Shown here piece by piece: positions 40,728-47,384 of a stretch of DNA of 47,384 nucleotides. Source of the DNA: Deminuibacter soli (lineage in GTDB: Bacteria; Bacteroidota; Bacteroidia; Chitinophagales; Chitinophagaceae); the NCBI RefSeq assembly GCF_003412455.1, contig NZ_QTJU01000017.1, positions 1-47,384 on the forward strand, given 5' to 3'. Every line of letters starts with the position of its first letter. Within the stretch, counting starts at the first letter, position 1. The notes beneath the pieces were generated by a model. It saw only the letters and a program-made list of their open reading frames with translations, did no database searches and had not been told where the DNA came from. Made by a program: the position numbers and the translations under genes.

Positions 40728-40830
40728 GTCGTGAATCGTCAGTCGTCAGTCGTCAGTCGTGAGTGATCTAAGAGAGTATTAATTTCGAGAATCGAGACAT
40801 CGACACGTCGAGACTATCTAAGCGAGTATG
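40728..40830. repeat. composite intergenic repeat (locus 4, partial)
   Basis: CGTGAATCGTCAGTCGTCAGTC-type words (40729-40764), core GATCTAAGAGAGTA (40765-40778), TTTCGAGAATCGAGACATCG-type words, then second core GACTATCTAAGCGA (40812-40825). This has the same layout as the left half of locus 1 (1350-1440). The hairpin and AGCTTGC array that follow at loci 1 to 3 are missing; GCCTGCGGCAG follows instead. Confidence 0.7.
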
Positions 40831-40891
40831 TTCCCCCTTTGATGCCTGCGGCAGTTCAACTTCCAACGTTAAACTTTAAACCTCTAAACAA

Positions 40892-40920
40892 AACTGGTCC
40901 CGGCTGAGCCGGGACCAGTT
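40892..40920 (-). terminator. terminator of the RND efflux operon
   Basis: Perfect 13-bp stem AACTGGTCCCGGC/GCCGGGACCAGTT with loop TGA, 2 nt after the adaptor stop codon. On the coding strand it is followed by TTGTTT, a short T-rich tail. Confidence 0.85.
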
Positions 40921-40922
40921 GC

Positions 40923-42008
40923 TTACACTTTGATGCCTTCCTTTATTTCATCGCTGGCATTTACCATAACCTGGTCGCCCGGTTCAAAGCTGCCGAACAC
41001 TTCTGTTTTTTCTGCACTGGTATTGCCGGTCGTTACATCCACTTTTACCGTAACGCCTTTGCGTACTACAACAACATACTTCCGTTCAGTAGAAGTAACC
41101 ACAGCCTGTTTGGATACCACCCAGGCATCTTTGTTACCCGTTAACTGCAGCACCACATCGGCATACATGCCGGGTGTTAACATACCATCGGCATTGTACA
41201 CATCCATTTCAACACGCATGGTGCGGTATTGCATGTTAATATTGCCCGACCTGCGGGTGATGGCCGCACTCATTTTTTTACCAGGGAACGCGCTTAAAAA
41301 GAAATCCATTTTTTCTTTCCCTGCAATAGCGCTGCCGGCATATTCCGGCACATCTACCTGCAAACGCAGGCGGTTGGTTTGCTTCAGCTCCAGCATGGGT
41401 TTCTGCTCTTTGGCGGTAGCACTTACCAATGCACCGGGGTGTACATTGCGTTCTGTAATTACCCCATCAAACGGCGCGCGCACTTCCAGGTAATCCTGCA
41501 TGGTTTGCTGCATTTGCCAGTTGGCTTTTTCTGCATTGCGCAAAGCGCTGTCTGCTTCGGTGCGGGCTTTGGCGGTAGCCAGATCCATCGGGGCAATGGC
41601 ACCCTTTGTTGCAGCAGCCTGCAACAGGCGTTTGTAGTTTTCAACACTTATGGTATAATCTGCCTGCGCGCGGCCATATTTTTCCCTGGCCTGCACACTG
41701 GCCTGTTGCAACTCAGGCGCCTGCAGTGTCATCAGCAACTGGCCTTTATGCACCTGCGACCCGATATCTACCGATACCTGCTGTACATAACCATTTACTT
41801 TGGGAAAAATGCTCACTTCCTGGTAAGCAGCCAGCTGTGCGGGCAATTGCAAGGTGCCGCTTACGCCGCCTTTTTCAAGGGGTGCCAATGTGTATTGTTG
41901 TTTGGGAGCTTTGGGCGCAGGCTTGTGTTCAGCTGAATTACCTGAGGAGCAGCCGTACACGCCCGCAAGCAACACTGTAAATAGAATAATGGTCTGTTTC
42001 ATGTTCAA
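40923..42008 (-). CDS. RND efflux periplasmic adaptor
   Basis: This is a 361-aa membrane-fusion protein of the HlyD/AcrA type. The lipoprotein signal (IILFTVLLAGVYGC, Cys near 20) anchors it to the inner membrane. The order of domains is barrel-sandwich/lipoyl half (VSIFPKVNGYVQQVSVDIGSQVHKGQLLMTLQAPE), coiled-coil hairpin (QASVQAREKYGRAQADYTIS), second lipoyl half (YLEVRAPFDGVITERNVHPGALV), beta-barrel (RLRLQVDVPE) and membrane-proximal domain. It joins the RND pump to the outer-membrane channel, both encoded upstream. An alternative start at 42002 is possible. It is the last gene before the terminator. Confidence 0.93.
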   Translation of the reverse strand: MNMKQTIILFTVLLAGVYGCSSGNSAEHKPAPKAPKQQYTLAPLEKGGVSGTLQLPAQLAAYQEVSIFPKVNGYVQQVSVDIGSQVHKGQLLMTLQAPELQQASVQAREKYGRAQADYTISVENYKRLLQAAATKGAIAPMDLATAKARTEADSALRNAEKANWQMQQTMQDYLEVRAPFDGVITERNVHPGALVSATAKEQKPMLELKQTNRLRLQVDVPEYAGSAIAGKEKMDFFLSAFPGKKMSAAITRRSGNINMQYRTMRVEMDVYNADGMLTPGMYADVVLQLTGNKDAWVVSKQAVVTSTERKYVVVVRKGVTVKVDVTTGNTSAEKTEVFGSFEPGDQVMVNASDEIKEGIKV

Positions 42009-42013
42009 TGATT

Positions 42014-45000
42014 TTATGGTTGATCGTGGTCTTCAGGCCACAACGAAACGGTTTCATAATTTTTCTTCTGCTGCACCCAGCCGTATACCAGCGGTACAAT
42101 AAACAAGGCTGCAAACGTAGACGCAGCCAGTCCGCCGATCACTGCCCTGCCCAATGGTGCACTCTGGTCACCTGCTTCACCCAGGCCGCTGGCCATTGGT
42201 ATCATGCCGGCGATCATGGCAAGACTGGTCATTAAAATAGGACGCAGGCGCACACCTGCACTTACAATCGCTGCTTTAAACGGATCTTTATAAGTAAGTC
42301 TTAGTGTTTCGGCATTCGTTACAATCAAAATGGCATTGGCCACCGACACACCGGTTGACATGATGATACCCATGTACGATTGCAGGTTAAGCGTAGCACC
42401 TGTGGCCAGCAGCAACAACATGGAACCCAGCAATACCGCAGGCACGGTAGCCAGTACCGTTACTGCCAGGCCAAAGCTCTGGTAGTTGGCAGCCAGCAAC
42501 AACAATATTACCACGATAGCAGCCAGCAGACCGGTTTGCAGCGAACTGAGCGTTTCTGTAAGCAGTGAAGACATACCCTTTACCTCTGTAATTAAACCCA
42601 CCGGCTTTTCACCCAAATCGGCAATCGCCTTCTGCACGGCACCAGTGGCAGTGCCAAGGTCTTTTTTATACACATTGGCACTTACGGTTACAAACCTGCG
42701 CGGGCCACTTCTGTCGTACTCACCCGGTGCATTGGCCACAGAAAGTGTGGCTACATCACTCAGCACCGGCCGTACCGCACCTTTTACCAGGGGTATGGCA
42801 TTGAGCTGTGTTACGGAGTTCATGATATACTCCGGTATCTGCACCTGCGTTTGGTAAGTATAAGCAGAGCGTTCATCCAGCCACAGGTTCTTGTTGGTAT
42901 ACCGGCTGGAAGAGGTAGCATCGGTAATACTCTTCGATACCTGGTCAATCGTTAACCCCATCTGCGCCAGTTTATAGCGGTCGATGGTGATATTGATATT
43001 ACGCACATGCAATGGCTGCGCTATCTGCACATCGCGCAGAAACGGCACCTGCTGCAGGCGTTTTACCAGTTGTTCTGCATAGCCGGTAATATCATCATAG
43101 TTTTTACCGCTTACTGCTACTTCAACCGGTGTAGATGCACCCTGCGCCATAATTTTCTCCGTAAGTTCAATTGGTTCAAAAGACAACTTCACGGAAGGAT
43201 AAGCAACGGCCACATCATGACGGATGCGCTCTTTCAGGTCATCCATTTTTACTTTGTACGATTCATCGAGGTTTACCTGCACAATGGCCTCATGTGTGCC
43301 GCTGGTAAACACATACAGGTTGCTGGAGCCAAAACTGCTGGGCACCAGTCCCACATAAGCCGAGCTAATGGCTACATGGTTGTGCACGGCGCTATCAATA
43401 ATCTGCAGGATGCCCCTGGTGGTTTGTTCCGTTATTTCCAGGCGTGTACCATCCGGCTCACGCACACGCACCTGCAGCTGGCCGCTGTTGGTTTTAGGCA
43501 GCAGGTCTTTACCGATGATCACGAAACATGCTGCCGCAGCACCAAAGGCCAGCACCAGGTATAGCATCACCAGGGCTTTCCGCTTTGGCATCCATAGCTG
43601 CAAACGGTTCATCAGCCTGTTCTTCATACGCTGAAAGAAACCGTTCTCTTCAGGATGTTGTGCATCTTCATTGGTATGCTCGTTTACTTCGCGCACCTCT
43701 TCTTCATTCAAAGCCAGTCCTGCATGTGCATGATCTGTTTCGTGGTGATAGGTGAAATGATCTGCCTTCAGCAATTTATTGGCGATAACAGGCACCAGTG
43801 TTTGCGCTGCCACAAACGATACAATCATGGCAAAGCCGATAGATAACGACAGTGGCAGGAACATGGCCTTAGGCACACCATTCATCATAAATGCCGGCGC
43901 AAACACAGCAAGTATACACAGCAGTATAAGCAACAGCGGGAAAGAGATTTCCGCACAGGCATCACGTATCGCACGCATTTTCGGTTTGCCCATTTCCAGG
44001 TGCTGGTGAATGTTTTCGATGGTTACCGTGGCCTGGTCAACCAGTACACCAATGGCCAGCGAAAGCCCGCTCAGCGTCATGATATTGATGGTTTGCCCGG
44101 CCATATGCAAAAAGAATACGGCGCTTAAGATAGATACCGGTATGGTAATAATCACCACCAGGCTGCTACGCCAGTCGCGCAAAAACAGCAGTACCATTAA
44201 CCCCGTAAGAATAGCGCCCAGTATGCCTTCTGTCATCAGGCTTTTGGCGGAGTTCATTACAAACACACTCTGGTCAAACTCATAGCTGATGTTCACATCA
44301 TCGGGCAGCAGGGTTTTCATCTCCCCCATCTTGCCTTTCAGCGCCTGCACTACTTCCCAGGTACTGGCATCGGCCGTTTTTACCACCGGTATGTATACGG
44401 AGCGTTTGCCATTCACCAGCGCATAATCTACCGTAACATCTGCCCCATCGCTTACATGCGCCACATCACGCACAAAAACAGCAGCCGTACCCTGCGTGGC
44501 AATGGGGATATCGCCAAAATGATTCACCTTTTCCTCGAGTGAGTTAATGGCAGTAACATACATCAGGCTGTCAACACGCAGGTTACCTGCCGGTGTAATG
44601 GTATTGTTCTTCGCAATGGCGCTCACCACTTCATCGGGTGAAAGATTGTAGCTGCGCAGCTTTTGCGGATCAACATTAATCACCACGGTACGCGCATTAG
44701 AGCCAAACGGCGGCGAGGCAGAGAGGCCGGGCACTGTGGCAAACAGCGGGCGTATGCGTGTGAGTACAAGATCGAACATCTCCTTAAGCGATTTGGTTTC
44801 ACTGCTAAACACCAGCTCGCCCACCGGTAACGACGATGCATCGAAACGCACCACCTGTGGCGGCAATGCACCTGGCGGAAAGAAGGCCATGGTGCGGTTT
44901 ACCTGCAAGGCCACCTGCGCCGAAGCTTCGGCCATATCGGTGTTTTCATAAAACGTAAGCTTGATCAATGACAAGCCCTGCGTGTTTTTACTTTCTATGT

Positions 45001-45229
45001 TTTTAATGCCGTTTACATACAGAAACTGGTCCTGCATGCGCGTGGCGAAAAAGCCTTCCATTTGTTTGGGCGACATGCCGCCGTACTGCTCAATTACATA
45101 AATGGTAGGCAGGTTGAGTTTCGGGAAAATATCGATGGGTATTTTGCGAATGGCTGCTACGGAAAACAGCAGCAGGCCAAGGAACAATACCAACACCGTA
45201 ACGGGTTTCTTTAATGCTGCACGTACCAT
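42014..45229 (-). CDS. RND efflux inner-membrane transporter
   Basis: This is a 1071-aa proton-driven exporter of the AcrB/MexB superfamily with 12 helices and two large periplasmic loops: KKPVTVLVLFLGLLLFSVAA (TM1), LSLAIGVLVDQATVTIENIH (TM4), LVLAFGAAAACFVIIGKDLLP (TM7) and MIAGMIPMASGLGEAGDQSAPLGRAVIGG (TM11-12). The proton-relay pair of AcrB (Asp-Asp in TM4) reads Asp-Gln here, with one Asp as in metal-type pumps. The loop between the two halves carries a His-rich stretch (TYHHETDHAHAG). It is 2 nt after the TolC-type gene and 5 nt before the adaptor gene. The substrate is unknown. Confidence 0.93.
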   Translation of the reverse strand: MVRAALKKPVTVLVLFLGLLLFSVAAIRKIPIDIFPKLNLPTIYVIEQYGGMSPKQMEGFFATRMQDQFLYVNGIKNIESKNTQGLSLIKLTFYENTDMAEASAQVALQVNRTMAFFPPGALPPQVVRFDASSLPVGELVFSSETKSLKEMFDLVLTRIRPLFATVPGLSASPPFGSNARTVVINVDPQKLRSYNLSPDEVVSAIAKNNTITPAGNLRVDSLMYVTAINSLEEKVNHFGDIPIATQGTAAVFVRDVAHVSDGADVTVDYALVNGKRSVYIPVVKTADASTWEVVQALKGKMGEMKTLLPDDVNISYEFDQSVFVMNSAKSLMTEGILGAILTGLMVLLFLRDWRSSLVVIITIPVSILSAVFFLHMAGQTINIMTLSGLSLAIGVLVDQATVTIENIHQHLEMGKPKMRAIRDACAEISFPLLLILLCILAVFAPAFMMNGVPKAMFLPLSLSIGFAMIVSFVAAQTLVPVIANKLLKADHFTYHHETDHAHAGLALNEEEVREVNEHTNEDAQHPEENGFFQRMKNRLMNRLQLWMPKRKALVMLYLVLAFGAAAACFVIIGKDLLPKTNSGQLQVRVREPDGTRLEITEQTTRGILQIIDSAVHNHVAISSAYVGLVPSSFGSSNLYVFTSGTHEAIVQVNLDESYKVKMDDLKERIRHDVAVAYPSVKLSFEPIELTEKIMAQGASTPVEVAVSGKNYDDITGYAEQLVKRLQQVPFLRDVQIAQPLHVRNINITIDRYKLAQMGLTIDQVSKSITDATSSSRYTNKNLWLDERSAYTYQTQVQIPEYIMNSVTQLNAIPLVKGAVRPVLSDVATLSVANAPGEYDRSGPRRFVTVSANVYKKDLGTATGAVQKAIADLGEKPVGLITEVKGMSSLLTETLSSLQTGLLAAIVVILLLLAANYQSFGLAVTVLATVPAVLLGSMLLLLATGATLNLQSYMGIIMSTGVSVANAILIVTNAETLRLTYKDPFKAAIVSAGVRLRPILMTSLAMIAGMIPMASGLGEAGDQSAPLGRAVIGGLAASTFAALFIVPLVYGWVQQKKNYETVSLWPEDHDQP

Positions 45230-45231
45230 GG

Positions 45232-46632
45232 CTAATTTTTTAATGATTGAATAAACAAATCAAGGTTGCCGGTGGCAGCTGCCTTGTCAAGATTGGCCTG
45301 CATCCACTCATTCAGTGTTTCCACGTAATCAGTCTGCGCGCGGTACAGCAGGAAGGAGGCATTGGTTAAATCAATCACATTGATAATGCCGGCCCTGTAT
45401 TGTGCCATCTTCTGCTCATACGCATCCGCTGCTGCCTGCAGCTGAACCGGTAACTGCAACAGGTTGGCTTCTGCGGTACTGATGGCTGTCTGCGACTGAC
45501 GCAATGCTGTTTGCAATGCCTGCTGCTGTTGCTGCAACGCATAATCACTGGCCTGTATGCTGAACTTGTTTTCGGCCAGCCGGTCGCGGCGGTGCACGCC
45601 GTTAAACAGGTCGTACACAAAGGCAACCCCTACACCATAGTTATATCGCTGGTAACCTAATCCTGTTGCTAACGATTTATAATTGCTGGCATCATCAATA
45701 CTCGAACCCCTGCCCCAGAAACTCGCGGCCAGCAATATTTTGGGGAGATAACTTTTCTTAATGAGCTGCGTGGCAGACTGCAGCAATTGTTTTTGCGCGG
45801 CATAGTAAGCGGTAAGCGGGTTGCGGGCAGTATCATTGCCGCCTGCAGCGAAAATTGTGTGGGCATCAACCGCATATACCGAGCGTGCAGTGTCAATGGC
45901 AATACTGTCTGTAATGCCTGTTAAAAAGCTGAGTTGCTGGCGCAGCTGCTGCACATCGCCCATGCGGCGGTTGCTGGTTACCTGCGCGCGCGACAGCTCG
46001 GCCAGTGCCAGCGAAGAATCCACACCTGGCTTGATACCGCTGGCAGTTACGGCCTGTATTACTTCGTATACAGCCTGGTAGCGGCTGATGTTCTGCTGAT
46101 CAACCGCCTGCTGGTAAATATTGCGCAGTAAACTGAAATAGGTTTTGCTCACCTGCAGCTTAAGCAGGTAGGTTTCTTTGGCAAGATCACTTTCGCTGAG
46201 CTGTTGTTTGCTGACAGCATTGTTCACCCTTGCCTTGTTTAAACCGAAATTCTCCAGCTCATATTCGCCATACAGCATACCAATATTACCGGTAGCGGCA
46301 TCACTGATATTGGCTGAGCGGATGGAGCCGGAAGTAGACACCATACCAAAGGGGAAATAAGACCCATTTACACTGTTGGCCGTAGCCAGTGAAAGCTGGT
46401 CTTCTACTTTCACGGAAGGAAGCGCCGCATGTTTGGCCTGTGTTACCACGGCGGCTGCGCTGTTTACCTGCGCCTGTTTCTGTAAAATAACGGGTAAGTG
46501 ATGAACAGCAGCATCTGTCAATGCCTGCAGCTGGTAGGGCTTACCGGCGCTTTGGGCATGTACAGTATAACTCATTGCAACAAGCCATGCGCCTACTACA
46601 ACAGCCACCGCTCTTTCTGTGGAAAAAGCCAT
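45232..46632 (-). CDS. TolC-type outer-membrane efflux channel
   Basis: This is a 466-aa outer-membrane efflux protein. The signal peptide (VAVVVGAWLVAMSYTVHA) is cut before QSAGK. Two repeats of the OEP domain follow, each with long helices and a beta-hairpin: AAVVTQAKHAALPSVKVEDQLSL and ESDLAKETYLLKLQVSKTYF in the first; QLIKKSYLPKILLAASFWGRG and VGVAFVYDLFNGVHRRDRLAENKF in the second. It would form the trimeric exit duct for the RND pump encoded 2 nt downstream. It is the first main gene of the efflux operon. Confidence 0.92.
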   Translation of the reverse strand: MAFSTERAVAVVVGAWLVAMSYTVHAQSAGKPYQLQALTDAAVHHLPVILQKQAQVNSAAAVVTQAKHAALPSVKVEDQLSLATANSVNGSYFPFGMVSTSGSIRSANISDAATGNIGMLYGEYELENFGLNKARVNNAVSKQQLSESDLAKETYLLKLQVSKTYFSLLRNIYQQAVDQQNISRYQAVYEVIQAVTASGIKPGVDSSLALAELSRAQVTSNRRMGDVQQLRQQLSFLTGITDSIAIDTARSVYAVDAHTIFAAGGNDTARNPLTAYYAAQKQLLQSATQLIKKSYLPKILLAASFWGRGSSIDDASNYKSLATGLGYQRYNYGVGVAFVYDLFNGVHRRDRLAENKFSIQASDYALQQQQQALQTALRQSQTAISTAEANLLQLPVQLQAAADAYEQKMAQYRAGIINVIDLTNASFLLYRAQTDYVETLNEWMQANLDKAAATGNLDLFIQSLKN

Positions 46633-46678
46633 GAATACTGATTTAAATGAAAAAAGGTAAAACGATCGGGTTGTGAGG

Positions 46679-47050
46679 TTAACCCAATGCAGGCGGCGCC
46701 CTTAGCGAAGAATGCAGTAACAGGCGGTTGAGTACTACCTGCCTGTAAGTGAAGTATTGTTTTTTAATGACCTGGTAGGTAACGTCGGGCAATTTTGCCA
46801 CGCTGTTAACGGCCATCACCGGCTGGGGAGCATAACGTTTGTTGAGCCAGCCTGTTTTTTTGCTGTGTGTGGTATCCAGCTGTGTTAATGTTACCGGTTT
46901 GGTTTTACCGGCTGCAGCTGTTTCCTGGCCCTGGCTTATCCAGGCATAGGTAACATCTGTATGGGGCGTTGAAAAGCGCAGGCACAACTGCACTGCAAAA
47001 AATACAGTGTAAATGCCCAGCAGCAATAACTTAAATGCAAAACGCGCCAT
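46679..47050 (-). CDS. small membrane-anchored protein of the efflux operon
   Basis: This is a 123-aa protein of no recognised family. The N-terminus has one hydrophobic segment (FAFKLLLLGIYTVFFAVQLCL), probably a membrane anchor or uncleaved signal. The rest is polar and basic, with a tail (YRQVVLNRLLLHSSLRAPPALG) rich in Leu, Arg and Pro. It lies 46 nt upstream of the TolC-type gene on the same strand and probably belongs to its transcript. It might be an accessory or sensor of the pump; this is inferred from position. Confidence 0.65.
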   Translation of the reverse strand: MARFAFKLLLLGIYTVFFAVQLCLRFSTPHTDVTYAWISQGQETAAAGKTKPVTLTQLDTTHSKKTGWLNKRYAPQPVMAVNSVAKLPDVTYQVIKKQYFTYRQVVLNRLLLHSSLRAPPALG

Positions 47051-47079
47051 CCGGCGAAGCTAAGACAATAAGTGGTTCA

Positions 47080-47258
47080 ATGGGTTAATTGTTTTATTGT
47101 TTCAGGGTTTAAAGGTTTAAGGTTTAACGTTATTTTGTGCTGCAGGCATTGTTTAGTACAGGTGGACATCGTGATTCGTGATTATCTTAGCGAGACAGGG
47201 TTGCCGGTGAGGACACCGGCAACGGCATCAGGGGGCAGCACTCACCACTCACCGATTT
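47080..47258. repeat. intergenic repeat cluster at the right end
   Basis: It holds TTTCAGGGTTTAAAGGTTTAAGG words (47100-47125), a core-like ATCTTAGCGAG (47184-47194), an RGGA hairpin with stem TTGCCGGTG/CACCGGCAA and loop AGGA (47201-47222, copy 7), and CACTCACCACTCACC words. These are the same families as elsewhere, packed next to the left end of an insertion sequence. Confidence 0.6.
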
Positions 47259-47277
47259 TGTACGAGCCTGAAATAAG

Positions 47278-47298
47278 TTGACCAAAAAACCAGGTCAA
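47278..47298. other. inverted repeat before the transposase gene
   Basis: TTGACC and GGTCAA, 6 bp each, with a 9-nt A-rich spacer, 2 nt before the ATG. It could be part of the left terminal region of the insertion sequence or a site that limits transposase expression. Confidence 0.4.
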
Positions 47299-47300
47299 AC

Positions 47301-47384
47301 ATGGCAAAAACACATTTAGTAACCCGACGCGTCTTCAGTGAAGAGGTACGTCGCAGTGCCGTAAAGGCAATTGAATCAGGAAAG
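47301..47384 (+). CDS. IS3-type transposase orfA, 5' part (cut by window edge)
   Basis: 28 codons are visible, beginning MAKTHLVTRRVFSEEVRRSA and ending AIESGK at the edge. The pattern (R-x-F-S-x-E-x-R-x-x-A-V-x-x-I-x-x-G) is that of the helix-turn-helix Tnp_1 domain that opens orfA of IS3-family elements. The left end of the element must lie between about 47250 and 47300; I cannot fix it because the right end is outside the window. The rest, including orfB with the DDE core, is not visible. Confidence 0.7.
   Translation, partial: MAKTHLVTRRVFSEEVRRSAVKAIESGK

Overview
The window looks like chromosomal DNA of a member of the Bacteroidota, most likely family Chitinophagaceae (order Chitinophagales). 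This is inferred from a SusC/SusD pair, a FecI/FecR sigma/anti-sigma pair, a VgrG/Rhs secretion island of the Bacteroidota type, a TAnnTTTG promoter box, weak Shine-Dalgarno sequences and a moderate GC content. About 85-90% is coding. No rRNA, tRNA or CRISPR array was recognised. No species is claimed.

Layout. (1) 0.2-4 kb: a HipA-like kinase/DUF3037 pair, an NmrA-type NAD(P)-binding protein, a GlxA-type AraC regulator and a secreted NTF2-like protein. (2) 4-13.6 kb, minus strand: a contact-dependent antagonism island, read from right to left as vgrG, a TPR protein, a DUF3592 membrane protein, a 1409-aa Rhs protein with a C-terminal PD-(D/E)XK-like toxin, then two or three probable immunity genes, one of them frameshifted. 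(3) 13.8-16.4 kb: a secreted GH9 glycosidase and a ThuA-like protein in one operon, then a VOC protein. (4) 17-22.2 kb: an AAA/DUF4143 ATPase without an ATG start, then a LacI regulator divergent from myo-inositol oxygenase and a sodium/solute symporter, which form an inositol-to-glucuronate uptake and oxidation module. (5) 22.3-28.8 kb: a MATE exporter, DinB, SRPBCC, DoxX, rhodanese-like, AraC, HAD and CAT-like genes. (6) 28.8-34 kb: a SusC/SusD outer-membrane uptake pair with a promoter and a 41-codon leader ORF that ends in a run of cysteine codons, closed by a strong terminator. (7) 34-40.6 kb: two VOC proteins, a second GlxA-type regulator, a GMC oxidoreductase with its small subunit, and an orphan ECF sigma factor with a FecR that lacks its C-terminal domain. 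(8) 40.9-47 kb: a three-gene RND efflux operon preceded by a small membrane-anchored protein. The window ends inside the first gene of an IS3-like element.

The least explained content lies between genes. A composite non-coding element (core GATCTTAGCGAGTA, then a small GC hairpin, then an array of AGCTTGC units) occurs at three loci, once inverted, and related pieces occur at others. A second family consists of perfect hairpins with an RGGA tetraloop, an invariant GTG/CAC closing stem and compensatory changes further down the stem. These repeats, together with the cysteine-ending leader ORF upstream of susC, are the main candidates for undescribed biology. The Rhs toxin and its immunity block are the main protein-level candidates.
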